A DNA stretch of 64,000 nt from Humitalea rosea (GTDB lineage Bacteria > Pseudomonadota > Alphaproteobacteria > Acetobacterales > Acetobacteraceae): the NCBI RefSeq assembly GCF_003253705.1, contig NZ_QKYU01000018.1, positions 1-64,000 of the forward strand. The letters run 5' to 3'. Below the pieces are notes generated by a model. It did no database searches. It saw nothing but the letters and a program-made list of their open reading frames with translations, and was not told the DNA's origin. A program made the translations under genes and the position numbers. How positions within the stretch are numbered: position 1 is the first letter of the stretch; each line of letters begins with the position of its first letter. Below are positions 50,062 to 60,770 of the stretch, piece by piece.

Positions 50062-50484
50062 ATGATGATTCCCGTGACCAACCGCATCAGCCTGGATGAG
50101 AGCGAACTGCACGAGGATTTTCTGCGCGCGTCGGGTGCCGGGGGGCAGAACGTCAACAAGGTCGAGACCGCGGTCCAACTGCGCTTCGACGTGCGGAACT
50201 CACCGAACCTGCCCGAGGCGGTGCGCGAGCGGCTCGAACGCCTCTCCGGCCGTCGCCTGACCAAGGATGGCGTGCTCATCATCTCCGCCCAGCGTCACCG
50301 CACGCGGGAGCGGAACCGGGATGATGCGCTGGAGCGGCTGATCGCCCTGATCCGCGAGGCCGCGACGCCACCGCCGCCGATCCGGCGCCCGACCCGGCCC
50401 ACGCGGGGATCGAAGGAGCGGCGGCTGGAGGGCAAATCCATCCGCGCCGATGTCAAAAAGGGCCGCGGCCGCCCGTCAGAGTGA
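50062..50484 (+). CDS. arfB: Alternative ribosome-rescue factor B (peptidyl-tRNA hydrolase)
   Basis: A 140-residue ArfB (YaeJ). The catalytic motif is ASGAGGQNVNKVET (GGQ near residue 29), shared with release factors, and the basic C-terminal tail KGRGRP with KERRLEGKSIRADVKK inserts into the mRNA channel of stalled ribosomes. There is no codon-recognition domain. It releases nascent chains on non-stop ribosomes. It overlaps the convergent SDR gene by nine bases. Confidence 0.93.
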   Translation: MMIPVTNRISLDESELHEDFLRASGAGGQNVNKVETAVQLRFDVRNSPNLPEAVRERLERLSGRRLTKDGVLIISAQRHRTRERNRDDALERLIALIREAATPPPPIRRPTRPTRGSKERRLEGKSIRADVKKGRGRPSE

Positions 50485-51192
50485 GATGCGGCCGAGGATC
50501 TGGCCGTTGCGCGTCTCATCCGCCTGGCACAGCGCCACGATCTCGGGCGCCACATCGGCGGGCTGGGCCAGGGTGGAGGGGTCCTCGCCCGGCATCGCGA
50601 TCTTCCGCATCTGGGTCGCGACGATACCGGGATCGTAGAGGTTCACGCGCGTCGTGGAGGAGGCGACCTCCTCCGCCCAGGTCTTCACCAGATGCTCCAT
50701 CCCCGCCTTGGTCGCGCCATAGGCGCCCCAATAGGCTTTGGGCCGGGCCACACGCCCGCTGGTGATGAACACAGCGCGGCCGGCGGGTGCGGCCCGCAGC
50801 GGCGGATCGCAGGTGCGGATCAGGCGCCAGGAGGCGGTGAGGTTCACCCCCACCACATCGGCCCAGTCGCGCGGCTGGATATGGGCCACGGGCGTCAGCG
50901 CGCCGAGCGCCCCCGCCGCATGGATCAGGATATCCAGCCGTCCGAAGCGTGCGACGATGGAGGGGCCGAGCATGTCGATCTTCTCGACATCCTTGACCAG
51001 GTCCATCGGCAGCAAGGTCGCGGAGGATCCGGCGGCGCGAATGGCGTCATCCGTCTCCTCCAAGCCGCCCTGCGTGCGCGCGACCAGCACAAGCTGGGCC
51101 CCGGCCCGCGCCAGTTCGACCGCAACGGCCGCCCCGATCCCGCGTGACGCGCCGGTGACGAGCGCGACCTGGCCCAGCAGTGGGCGGCTCAC
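50476..51192 (-). CDS. Short-chain dehydrogenase/reductase downstream of purF
   Basis: A 238-residue classical SDR. The NAD(P) site is VALVTGASRGIGAAVAVEL; LIHAAGA is the NAG-like motif; catalytic residues appear as the serine in FITSGRVARP and Y-x3-K in WGAYGATKAGME. The substrate is unknown. The start is GTG at 51192, overlapping the purF stop as GTGA. An SDR after purF is a conserved alphaproteobacterial arrangement. Confidence 0.88.
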   Translation of the reverse strand: MSRPLLGQVALVTGASRGIGAAVAVELARAGAQLVLVARTQGGLEETDDAIRAAGSSATLLPMDLVKDVEKIDMLGPSIVARFGRLDILIHAAGALGALTPVAHIQPRDWADVVGVNLTASWRLIRTCDPPLRAAPAGRAVFITSGRVARPKAYWGAYGATKAGMEHLVKTWAEEVASSTTRVNLYDPGIVATQMRKIAMPGEDPSTLAQPADVAPEIVALCQADETRNGQILGRISL

Positions 51193-52658
51193 TCGGCGAC
51201 AGCCGGAAGCATGGACAGCGGCGCGGTGCGGTTCTCGAGGTTGTCGGTCACCGGGATGGCGTAGTCGCCGGTGAAACAGGCGTCGCAATAGGCGGGCTTC
51301 TTCTCGTCGCGCCCAGGCTTGCCGAGGGCGCGATACAGCCCGTCCAGCGAGATGAAGGCCAGGCTGTCCACGCCGATGATCCGCGCCATTTCCGCGACGT
51401 CATGGTTGGCGGCCATCAGCTGCGAACGTTCCGGCGTGTCGATGCCGTAGAAGCAGGAATGGGTCGTCGGCGGGCTGCTGATCCGCATATGGACCTCGAC
51501 CGCGCCGGCATGGCGGACCATCTCCACGATCTTGCGGCTGGTGGTGCCGCGCACGATGGAATCATCGACGAGGATGACGCGCTTGCCTTCCAGCATGGCG
51601 CGATTGGCCGAGTGCTTCAGCTTCACGCCCAGGTGGCGGATGTGGTCGGTCGGCTCGATGAAGGTGCGGCCGACATAGTGGTTGCGGATGATGCCAAGCT
51701 CGAAGGGGATCCCCGCCTCAAGGGAAAAGCCCATCGCCGCCGGGACACCGCTGTCCGGCACCGGAACCACGAGGTCGGCTTCCACCGGCGACTCGCGCGC
51801 GAGTTCGGCGCCGATCTGCTTGCGGGTGGTGTAGACGGGCGTGCCCTCGACCACCGAATCCGGCCGCGCGAAATAGATGTACTCGAAGATGCAGAAACGC
51901 TCGGGGACGGCGGCGAAGGGCTTGATGCTGGTCACGCCGCGGTCGTCGATCGTCACGATCTCACCCGGCTCCACGTCGCGTACGAAATCCGCGCCGACGA
52001 TGTCGAGCGCGCAGGTCTCGCTGGCCATGACCCAGGAGGCGCCTTCACCGGTGCCGAGGCGGCCCAGCACCAGGGGCCGCACCCCGCGCGGATCGCGCGC
52101 GCCGATCAGCGCGCCATCATGCAGCGCCACGAGCGAATAGGCGCCCTGCACCTGCTTCATGGCGTCGATCAGCCGGTCGATGACCGTATCGTAGAGGCTG
52201 ATGGCGATGAGGTGGATGAAGACCTCCGAATCGGTGGTCGATTGGAAGATGCAGCCGCGCCGCACCAGCTCCCGCTTCAGCTTCACCGCATTGGTCAGGT
52301 TGCCGTTATGCGCCACGGCGAAGCCGCCGAAGACGAAATCGGCATAGAGCGGCTGCACGTTGCGCAGCGCCGTCTCGCCGGTGGTGGCGTAGCGGTTGTG
52401 GCCGACCGCTGCCCGGCCGGGCAGGCCCGCCATGGTCTTGGCATCGGAGAAATTGTCGCCGACCAGCCCACGCCCCTTATGGGTATGGAAGCGGCCGCGA
52501 TCGAGCGAGACGATGCCCGCGGCCTCCTGACCTCGATGCTGCAGCGCGTGCAGGCCGAGGGCGGTCAGGGCGGCGGCATCCGTCGCTCCCCAGACGCCGA
52601 AAACGCCGCATTCCTCATGGAAATGATCGTCGTCCAGAGGATTCGTGGTCATGGGCAT
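51189..52658 (-). CDS. purF: Amidophosphoribosyltransferase
   Basis: A 489-residue PurF that makes 5-phosphoribosylamine from PRPP and glutamine, the first committed step of purine synthesis. A short propeptide precedes the N-terminal nucleophile in HEECGVFGVWG. LGLHALQHRGQEAAGIV and RYATTGETALRNVQPLY are glutaminase motifs; the PRPP site is VILVDDSIVRGTTSRKIV. C-terminal cysteines (AYCDACFTGDY) resemble the Bacillus-type family with an Fe-S site. The ATG at 52658 has AAAGG upstream; a second ATG two codons on is possible. Confidence 0.95.
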   Translation of the reverse strand: MPMTTNPLDDDHFHEECGVFGVWGATDAAALTALGLHALQHRGQEAAGIVSLDRGRFHTHKGRGLVGDNFSDAKTMAGLPGRAAVGHNRYATTGETALRNVQPLYADFVFGGFAVAHNGNLTNAVKLKRELVRRGCIFQSTTDSEVFIHLIAISLYDTVIDRLIDAMKQVQGAYSLVALHDGALIGARDPRGVRPLVLGRLGTGEGASWVMASETCALDIVGADFVRDVEPGEIVTIDDRGVTSIKPFAAVPERFCIFEYIYFARPDSVVEGTPVYTTRKQIGAELARESPVEADLVVPVPDSGVPAAMGFSLEAGIPFELGIIRNHYVGRTFIEPTDHIRHLGVKLKHSANRAMLEGKRVILVDDSIVRGTTSRKIVEMVRHAGAVEVHMRISSPPTTHSCFYGIDTPERSQLMAANHDVAEMARIIGVDSLAFISLDGLYRALGKPGRDEKKPAYCDACFTGDYAIPVTDNLENRTAPLSMLPAVAE

Positions 52659-52731
52659 CGGGAGAAAACCTTTGCACGCGCATAGAACGAACCACCGGAT
52701 CGGGGACGATCCGGGGGCTGCCTTGCGGCTG

Positions 52732-53292
52732 TCATGTGCGGCTTCTGGCAGCCGGCCGCAACAGGTCCTCTTGCGTCGGCACCCGCCGACCCGGCAGGTC
52801 TGGCAGGCGTGGACGGTATTCCACCGGCATCTGGTCCGCGATCCACGCCGCGCCATCGGCCACATGCGGCAAGGCCCGCGCCTCGCGGACCGCCTCGGGC
52901 CAGCGATCGGTCGCGGGGACGAACAGCCCGGCCACGATATAGGCAAGGATGGCGAGGAAGGCCCCGCGCGCCAGTCCGAACAGCACGCCCAGGCTGCGAT
53001 CCACGCCCCCCAGCGCCGAGCGCTGGATATGGCCCGAGATCCAGGCGATCAGCAGCTTGAGGAAGACCAGGGTGATCAGGAACACGGCGCCGACGGCCAC
53101 CACCTCAGCGACCCAGCGCGGCTCGATGAACGGCAGCAGGAAGGCGACCGAGAGCGGCTTGGTCAGGAAGGCAAGTGCGATTGCCCCGACCCAGGCGGCA
53201 ACGCCCAGGGTCTCGGCCACGAAGCCGCGGAAGAACGAGATGAGCGCCGAAAGAGCGAGCACCACGAGCAGAGCGATATCGACCCAGGTCAT
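52732..53292 (-). CDS. cvpA: CvpA-family membrane protein
   Basis: A 186-residue inner-membrane protein with about four hydrophobic segments. It matches CvpA: MTWVDIALLVVLALSALISF, then RGFVAETLGVAAWVGAIALA and SALGGVDRSLGVLFGLARGA. Family members affect colicin V production and envelope homeostasis, with the mechanism unclear. It stands between radA and purF, as often in proteobacteria. Confidence 0.9.
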   Translation of the reverse strand: MTWVDIALLVVLALSALISFFRGFVAETLGVAAWVGAIALAFLTKPLSVAFLLPFIEPRWVAEVVAVGAVFLITLVFLKLLIAWISGHIQRSALGGVDRSLGVLFGLARGAFLAILAYIVAGLFVPATDRWPEAVREARALPHVADGAAWIADQMPVEYRPRLPDLPGRRVPTQEDLLRPAARSRT

Positions 53293-53326
53293 GCGCCAAG
53301 CCCTATAGCGGGCCGATGGGCCGCCG

Positions 53327-54736
<1,410 letters not shown>

Positions 54737-54794
54737 GTTGGGGCTTTACTGCCAGGGGTTGGGGCAAAACGTGAACATCATGCCACCCCGGCCG

Positions 54795-55568
54795 CTATTT
54801 CCGCAACTCCATCTGGATCGGCCCCTCGCGTTCGCCGCGGGCGAACTGGTCCACCATGGGATTGCCGGTCTGGCCCAGGGTCGCGGCGGGGCCATTCCAG
54901 ATGATTTTGCCCTTGTGGATCATCGCCGCGTCATCGCCGATGCGCCGGGCGCTGGCCATGTCATGGGTGATGGCGACGGTGGTGGCGCCGAGACGCTTCA
55001 CGCAATCCACGATCAGCCCATCGATGACGGCTCCCATGATCGGGTCCAGCCCGGTGGTGGGCTCATCCAGGAACAGGATGTCGGGTTCGGCGGCAATGGC
55101 GCGGGCCAGGGCCACGCGCTTCTGCATGCCGCCGGAGAGCTCGGCCGGCGAAAGATCGCCGACGCTCGGCGCCAGCCCGACCTGCGCCAGGATCTCGGCG
55201 GCCTTGTCGCGGGCCTTGGCCCTGGAAATGCGCTTCTGGGCGAGCAGCTTGAAGCAGACGTTCTCCCAGACCGGCAGGCTGTCGAACAGCGCGCCGTTCT
55301 GGAACAGCATCCCGGTGCGGTCCATGATCTCGGTCCGCTGGCGGTCCGTCATCGCGGAGACGTCGCGACCGTCGATCTCGATCAGCCCGGAATCGGGGCG
55401 GATCAGCCCCAGGACGCATTTGATGGTGACGGACTTGCCCGATCCCGAGCCGCCCAGCACCACCATCCCGTGCCTGGCCCGGACATCCAGATCCACACCG
55501 TCCAGCACCACCTTGCTGCCGAACGCCTTGCGGACGTCGCGCAGCCGGATCTTTGGCGTATCGGTCAT
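54795..55568 (-). CDS. ABC transporter ATPase, MlaF/Ttg2A type
   Basis: A 257-residue ATPase with Walker A VVLGGSGSGKSVTIK, signature ELSGGMQKRVALARA, and Walker B DILFLDEPTTGLDPIM. The close fit is to MlaF, which with MlaE moves phospholipids between membranes to preserve outer-membrane asymmetry. The start overlaps the permease stop (ATGA). No MlaD, MlaB or MlaC gene follows here. Confidence 0.92.
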   Translation of the reverse strand: MTDTPKIRLRDVRKAFGSKVVLDGVDLDVRARHGMVVLGGSGSGKSVTIKCVLGLIRPDSGLIEIDGRDVSAMTDRQRTEIMDRTGMLFQNGALFDSLPVWENVCFKLLAQKRISRAKARDKAAEILAQVGLAPSVGDLSPAELSGGMQKRVALARAIAAEPDILFLDEPTTGLDPIMGAVIDGLIVDCVKRLGATTVAITHDMASARRIGDDAAMIHKGKIIWNGPAATLGQTGNPMVDQFARGEREGPIQMELRK

Positions 55569-56350
55569 CGTGCGAAGAACATCTCGGTCAGCACATAATC
55601 CAGCGCCAGGATCAGGATCGAGGCCGATACCACCGCCGAGGTCGTCGCCTGCCCCACGCCCTGCGCGCCGCCCTTGGAGCGGTAACCATGCCAGCAGCCC
55701 ATCAGGGTCACGACGAAGCCAAAGACCGCCGCCTTCACCAGGCCCGAGACCACATCCTCGGTCTTCAGCGTATCCATGGTGGAAACGAGGTAGGCGCCGG
55801 AGCCGAAGCCGAGCTTGGCGGTGGCGATGAGCCAGCCGCCCATGACGCCGAGCACATCGGCGACCACCACCAGCAGGGGCATGGCGAGCGTGCCCGCGAC
55901 GAGGCGGGGGGTGACCAGATACTTCATGGGATCGGTGGAGAGCGTGGTGAGCGCATCGATCTGGTCGGTGACGCGCATGGTGCCGATCTCGGCGGCAAAG
56001 GAGGCGCCGATGCGCCCCGCGACCATCAGCGCCGCCAGCACGGGGCCGAGTTCGCGGGTGATGGACAGCACCACCACCGCCGCGGTCGCGCTCTCGGCAT
56101 TGAAGCGGGAGAAGCCGGTGTAGGATTGCAGCGCCAGCACCATGCCGGTGAAGACCGCGGTCAGCGCCACCACCGGCAGCGAGAAGAAGGCGATCTCGAC
56201 GAAGGACTGCCACAGCATGCGCCAGAACACCGGCGGCCGCAGCACATTGGACAGGCCATTGCCGGCAAAGATCGAGATCTCGCCGGTGTAGCGGCACACG
56301 CCGATCACGCTGCGGCCCGTGGCCGCCAAGGCATCGAGGGGATTGATCAC
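55565..56350 (-). CDS. MlaE-family phospholipid ABC transporter permease
   Basis: A 261-residue membrane protein of the MlaE/DUF140 family with five or six hydrophobic segments. Family motifs: VFTGMVLALQSYTGFSRFNA, RELGPVLAALMVAGRIGASF and AAEIGTMRVTDQIDALTTLS. GTG at 56350 is chosen because it overlaps the alr stop as GTGA; the longer TTG reading is less likely. It pairs with the following ATPase. Confidence 0.92.
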   Translation of the reverse strand: MINPLDALAATGRSVIGVCRYTGEISIFAGNGLSNVLRPPVFWRMLWQSFVEIAFFSLPVVALTAVFTGMVLALQSYTGFSRFNAESATAAVVVLSITRELGPVLAALMVAGRIGASFAAEIGTMRVTDQIDALTTLSTDPMKYLVTPRLVAGTLAMPLLVVVADVLGVMGGWLIATAKLGFGSGAYLVSTMDTLKTEDVVSGLVKAAVFGFVVTLMGCWHGYRSKGGAQGVGQATTSAVVSASILILALDYVLTEMFFAR

Positions 56351-57402
56351 GCGACCCAAGCCCTGTCGTAGCGGGCGCCAAGGCTGGTCAGCATCTCATA
56401 GCCGATGGTCCCGGCCACATGCCCGAGGTCATCCGGCGCGACGCCCTTGCCCATCAGGGTGATCATCTCGCCCGGCGCCGGTTCAGGCCCATCCGTCGCA
56501 TCGAAGGTCAACAGATCCATGGAAACCCGGCCCACCAGCGGCACCCTCCGCCCGGCCAAGATGGCCCAGCCCCTGCCTGACAAGGCTCGGAGATAGCCGT
56601 CCGCATACCCCGCGGCAACGGTGGCGATGCAGGAGGGGCGGGTGGCGGTCCAGGCCGCGCCATAGCCGACGCTCTCCCCGGTCCGGACCTGACGTATCTG
56701 GAGGATGGGTGCCTCCAGTGTCACCACCGGCTGCATCGGGTTGGGCTGGCCCGGCGTCGGGTTCAGCCCGTAGAGCGCCGCCCCAGGTCGCGCGAGCGCC
56801 GTTGCGTAGCCGGCGCCCAGGAACAGGCCGGAGGAATTGGCCAGGCTCCGCGGCACATCGGGGTAGGGCGCGCAGGCGGCGGCGAAGCGCTCCTGCTGGG
56901 CTTCGTTCAGCGGATGGGCAGGCTCATCGGCGCAGCACAGATGCGTCATCACGAACCGCAGCACGATTCCCTGCCGCAGGGAGGGGGCGCCGGCAAGGAT
57001 CATCTGTTCCGCCGCATCCAGCCCCAGCCGTGCCATGCCGGTATCGAGATGCAGGATCGCCTCCCGCCCCATCCCGGACCAGGCGTTGACATCGGGGAGG
57101 CTGTTCAGCACCGGCACCAGATCGCTGTCGTCGGGGGCGAAGCCGTTCAGCACCGCGATCATTGGCCCGGGGCCGATCGCCTGGCGCAGCGCCACACCCT
57201 CCTGCCGATGCGCCACGAAGAAATGGCGGCAGCCGGCATCGCGCAGCGCCGGGCCGATCGCGGCGGCGCCCAAGCCATAGGCGTCGGCCTTCATCACCGC
57301 CGCGGCCGTCTGGCCCGGATGCATCGCGCCCAGCAGGCGCCAATTGGCGATGATGGCGCCCAGGTTGACCGTGAGCCGGCCGCGCCCGATTTCAGTAAGC
57401 AT
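56347..57402 (-). CDS. alr: Alanine racemase
   Basis: A 351-residue PLP enzyme that converts L- to D-alanine for peptidoglycan. The PLP lysine is in AAVMKADAYGLGA (near residue 38), and the catalytic tyrosine is in ESVGYGAAWTA on the C-terminal half. HLDTGMARLGLD and GRVSMDLLTFDAT are further family marks. The start overlaps the dnaB end by 11 bases. Confidence 0.95.
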   Translation of the reverse strand: MLTEIGRGRLTVNLGAIIANWRLLGAMHPGQTAAAVMKADAYGLGAAAIGPALRDAGCRHFFVAHRQEGVALRQAIGPGPMIAVLNGFAPDDSDLVPVLNSLPDVNAWSGMGREAILHLDTGMARLGLDAAEQMILAGAPSLRQGIVLRFVMTHLCCADEPAHPLNEAQQERFAAACAPYPDVPRSLANSSGLFLGAGYATALARPGAALYGLNPTPGQPNPMQPVVTLEAPILQIRQVRTGESVGYGAAWTATRPSCIATVAAGYADGYLRALSGRGWAILAGRRVPLVGRVSMDLLTFDATDGPEPAPGEMITLMGKGVAPDDLGHVAGTIGYEMLTSLGARYDRAWVA

Positions 57403-58879
57403 CCTGGCCGTGCGTCACGTCCAGATTGCCGAAGCGGGTGAATTCCGCCTCGAAATACAGGTCGATTTTGCCGGTCGGACCGTGCCGTTGCTTGCCGAGA
57501 TGCAGCTCGGCGCGGTTGTGGACCATCGACATGTCTTCCTTCCACTTGTCGTGGGCGGCGTGGAATTTCTCGCGGTCCGGGAAGTTCATCTCCTTCGGCT
57601 CTTTCTGCTGAAGGTAGTAGTCGTCGCGATAGACGAACATGACCACGTCGGCGTCCTGCTCGATCGACCCGGATTCACGCAGGTCGGAGAGCTGCGGCCG
57701 CTTGTCTTCGCGGCTTTCGACCGCGCGCGACAGCTGGGACAGCGCGAGCACCGGCACCGAGAGTTCCTTGGCGATCGCTTTCAGCCCCTGGGTGATCTGG
57801 CTGATTTCCTGCACGCGGTTTTCCGGCTTGGTGCCGGCGGCGGGGCGCATCAGCTGGAGGTAATCGACCACCACCAGATCCAGCCCCTTCTGGCGCTGCA
57901 ACCGGCGGCAGCGGGTGCGCAGGGCGGAGATGGAGATGGCCGGCGTATCGTCGATGTAGATCGGCAGCAGCGACAATTCGCGGCTGGCCTCCACGAAGCG
58001 GTCGAAGTCGCGCTGGTCGATCTCGCCGCGCCGGATGCGGTCGCCGGAGATGCGGGCTTCTTCCGACAGCAATCGGGTAGCGAGCTGGTCGGCACTCATT
58101 TCCAGCGAGAAGACGGCGACGCCCGCCTTGGGGACCGCCATCGGCCCGCCCTTCTCCCGCGCCTCGGCCAGCAGGGATTTGGCCGCACCGAAGGCGATCT
58201 TCGTCGCCAGCGCGGTCTTGCCCATGCCCGGCCGCCCGGCGAGGATCATCAGATCCGAGGGGTGCAGCCCGCCCATCTTGGCATCGAGGTCGCGCAGCCC
58301 GGTCGATAGCCCCGAGACGCCCTCGCCGCGCGTGAAGGCGCGGGCGGCGGCCTCGACCGCCTGGGTCAGCGCGCGGTCGAAGCCCAGGAATCCGCCGCCC
58401 GTGGCGGTGTCCTTGCCCAGGTCGAACAGCGCCTGCTCGGCGGCCTCCACCTGTTCGCTGGCGATCAGCCCCTCGGCATCGCCGAAGGCGCGGTTCACGA
58501 CGGTCTCGCCAAGGTCGATCAACTGCCGCCGCAGCCAGGCGTCATGGATGACGCGGCCATATTCGCCGGCATTGATGACGCCGACCGTCGCGGACAGCAG
58601 CTGCGCGAGGTAGGCGGCACCGCCGACCTCCACCAATTGCCCGGAATGTTCGAATTGGGCGCGGAGCGTGACCGCATCGGCCAATTGGCCGTTTTCCAGC
58701 CGCTGCTGGATCGCCTTGAAGATCAGCCCGTGGATCGAGTCGGCGAAGTGCTCGGCCGCCAGGAATTCGGAAACCCGCTCATAGGCCTTGTTATTGGCGA
58801 GCAGGGCGCCGAGCAAAGCCTGCTCGGCGGCGACATTGTGCGGCGGCAGGCGCGGCGTGACGGGCAGAAGTGAATCCAT
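57392..58879 (-). CDS. dnaB: Replicative DNA helicase DnaB
   Basis: A 495-residue hexameric helicase. The N-terminal domain begins RLPPHNVAAEQALLGALLAN. The RecA-like core has Walker A MILAGRPGMGKTALATKIA (near residue 210), and VVVDYLQLMRPAAG as Walker B. FRESG-like LRESGSIEQDADVVMFVYR is the usual late motif. No intein is present. An ATG four codons further upstream (58891) is an equal alternative start. Confidence 0.96.
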   Translation of the reverse strand: MDSLLPVTPRLPPHNVAAEQALLGALLANNKAYERVSEFLAAEHFADSIHGLIFKAIQQRLENGQLADAVTLRAQFEHSGQLVEVGGAAYLAQLLSATVGVINAGEYGRVIHDAWLRRQLIDLGETVVNRAFGDAEGLIASEQVEAAEQALFDLGKDTATGGGFLGFDRALTQAVEAAARAFTRGEGVSGLSTGLRDLDAKMGGLHPSDLMILAGRPGMGKTALATKIAFGAAKSLLAEAREKGGPMAVPKAGVAVFSLEMSADQLATRLLSEEARISGDRIRRGEIDQRDFDRFVEASRELSLLPIYIDDTPAISISALRTRCRRLQRQKGLDLVVVDYLQLMRPAAGTKPENRVQEISQITQGLKAIAKELSVPVLALSQLSRAVESREDKRPQLSDLRESGSIEQDADVVMFVYRDDYYLQQKEPKEMNFPDREKFHAAHDKWKEDMSMVHNRAELHLGKQRHGPTGKIDLYFEAEFTRFGNLDVTHGQDAY

Positions 58880-58902
58880 ACCCGGCACCATAGCCCATCA
58901 GG

Positions 58903-58956
58903 CGGGGCCCGTGGGGGCCCCGGCCTGTGGATAACGGGCGCAGTTTGCGCGCCCGT
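58903..58956 (-). terminator. Two tandem hairpins between rplI and dnaB
   Basis: Reading on the minus strand, the first hairpin (58934-58956) has an 8-bp stem ACGGGCGC with its complement, five bases after the rplI stop, followed by TTATCC. The second (58903-58922) has an 8-bp stem CGGGGCCC with a 4-base loop. They may attenuate transcription between the ribosomal and replication genes. Confidence 0.5.
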
Positions 58957-58960
58957 CGTG

Positions 58961-59527
58961 TTACTCGCTGGCGGCGCCCAATTCGGCCAGCTCGGCGGCC
59001 AGTTCGGCCTCCAGGCTCGCTTCCTCGGCTTCGTCGGCGGCCTTCAGATCTTCGCCGCGGGCTTGCTTATCGGCCTGCTCGACGCTGCGGGCGATGTTCA
59101 CGATCACGGGGAAATGCACTTCCGGGTGCAGCTCCACCTGGACGGTGTGCAGGCCGACCGTCTTGATCGGCTGCTCCAGCAGCACCTGGGCGCGGGACAC
59201 GGTCAGGCCACCGGCGGCGCAGCCGTCGGCGATGTCGCGCGGGCTGACGGAGCCATAGAGGCCGCCGCTCTCACCCGCCTGGCGGATGATGGTGACGGTC
59301 AGGCCGGAGACGCGCTCGGCGACCCGCTCGGCCTCTTCGCGCTGCTTGAGGTTCTGGGCCTCGAGCTGGGCGCGCTGTTCGGCGAATTTGGCGAGGTTGT
59401 CGCGGTTGGCGCGCATCGCCTTGCCCTGCGGCAACAGGAAGTTGCGCGCATAGCCCGGACGGACCTTCACCGTCTCGCCCATCTGGCCGAGCTTGGCGAC
59501 GCGCTGCATCAGAATGAGATCGATCAT
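58961..59527 (-). CDS. rplI: 50S ribosomal protein bL9
   Basis: A 188-residue bL9. The N-terminal domain is [20 protein letters not shown] with [13 protein letters not shown], followed by the long connecting helix and the C-terminal domain around [13 protein letters not shown]. An extra acidic tail of about 40 residues ([20 protein letters not shown]) is longer than in E. coli and common in Alphaproteobacteria. It ends the rpsF-rpsR-DUF2232-rplI group. Confidence 0.97.
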   Translation of the reverse strand: MIDLILMQRVAKLGQMGETVKVRPGYARNFLLPQGKAMRANRDNLAKFAEQRAQLEAQNLKQREEAERVAERVSGLTVTIIRQAGESGGLYGSVSPRDIADGCAAGGLTVSRAQVLLEQPIKTVGLHTVQVELHPEVHFPVIVNIARSVEQADKQARGEDLKAADEAEEASLEAELAAELAELGAASE

Positions 59528-59553
59528 CGGGTAGGTTTCCCGTCCTTCATGTA

Positions 59554-60468
59554 TCAGGTGGTGCCGCGCGCGGGGCGGGCGGCGAAGTGGTCGAAAAGGG
59601 CAAGTCCCACCAGGAAGATCGCGGTGGGCAGGCTGAAAATCGCAAGCGCGACATAGATGGCGCCGAGCATCAGCCCACCACCCTTGCGTCCGCGGCTGCG
59701 CGTATGGATGACGCCGAGACCGCGCAGCAGCATCGGCAGCAGCAGGATGATCAGCAGCGACAGCGTGGTGCCGCCGAAGCCATCCAGCAGTGCCGCGGCG
59801 AGGGCGATGGCCGGCAGGACCGGATAGGCGAAGGGCAGGCGCGTCGTGGCCAACCCCGGGTTCGGCACCAGGGCCAGGCCCCGCCGCGCGAGAAAACGCT
59901 GCGCGCCGATGCCGTTCACCAGCATCGCGACGGAGAGCCAGAAGCCCACCGCGGCCGCCATCACCGGGACGATATCGGCGACGAGGGCCTCGGAGGCCTC
60001 CATGCCCATCCGGTCGATACCAACCTTGACCAGGGCGGTCAGCACGACCTCCAGCCCGCCACTATCGGCCAGCAGCCCTTCGGCCACCAGGATGCACAAC
60101 GCCGGGTAGGCACCGAGCAGGGCCATCGGCACCGAGGCCGTGAATCGCCCTTGCCGCAGACCCGTCGCGACCACCAGCATTGCCGGGATCGCGAAGGCTG
60201 CCGCATAGACGGCCACCGGAATCGTGCCGCCGAGCAGCGCCAACCCGAGGGCTGCCACCACGACGGCGCCGAGCAGACTGGGCAGGCCGAAGCCGAACCC
60301 CGCCAGGAACAGCGGCATCGGCGACAGCCAAAGCAAGGCCGGACCGAGCGGCAGGCCGCGGAAGGCCCACATCGCCAGCGCAGCCGAGGCAAATCCTCCC
60401 GCGCCGGCGGCAAGCCAGCGCGGATCGTTCACCAAGCTACCCGGGGAAGGGAGCGCCACCGTCGACAT
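59554..60468 (-). CDS. DUF2232 membrane protein
   Basis: A 304-residue inner-membrane protein with about eight hydrophobic segments, placed between rpsR and rplI as DUF2232 (YybS-like) genes usually are in Alphaproteobacteria. No catalytic motif is visible. The charged loop [15 protein letters not shown] lies before the last helices. Function is unknown; constant association with ribosomal genes suggests co-expression rather than a shared role. Confidence 0.85.
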   Translation of the reverse strand: MSTVALPSPGSLVNDPRWLAAGAGGFASAALAMWAFRGLPLGPALLWLSPMPLFLAGFGFGLPSLLGAVVVAALGLALLGGTIPVAVYAAAFAIPAMLVVATGLRQGRFTASVPMALLGAYPALCILVAEGLLADSGGLEVVLTALVKVGIDRMGMEASEALVADIVPVMAAAVGFWLSVAMLVNGIGAQRFLARRGLALVPNPGLATTRLPFAYPVLPAIALAAALLDGFGGTTLSLLIILLLPMLLRGLGVIHTRSRGRKGGGLMLGAIYVALAIFSLPTAIFLVGLALFDHFAARPARGTT

Positions 60469-60494
60469 GCCTCCGGTTCCGTGCCCGTCCGCAA

Positions 60495-60767
60495 TCAGTC
60501 CGCGATCACATAGGGCAGAAGGGCGAGGAACCGCGCGCGCTTGATGGCGTTCGCGAGTTCACGCTGCTTCTTGCCCGAGACGGCGGTGATGCGGCTCGGC
60601 ACGATCTTGCCGCGCTCCGACAGGAAGCGGGACAGCAGGCGCACGTCCTTGTAGTCGATCTTCGGCGCATTCGGGCCGGAGAAGGGGCAGGACTTGCGAC
60701 GACGGTAGAAGGGGCGACGCGCGCCGACCGCGGTGCGGCGGCCAGCCGGGCTGGTATCCTCGGACAT
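60495..60767 (-). CDS. rpsR: 30S ribosomal protein bS18
   Basis: A 90-residue bS18 with [40 protein letters not shown] and [20 protein letters not shown], all invariant regions. It binds bS6 on the platform of the small subunit. It follows rpsF by three bases. Confidence 0.98.
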   Translation of the reverse strand: MSEDTSPAGRRTAVGARRPFYRRRKSCPFSGPNAPKIDYKDVRLLSRFLSERGKIVPSRITAVSGKKQRELANAIKRARFLALLPYVIAD

Positions 60768-60770
60768 CGC

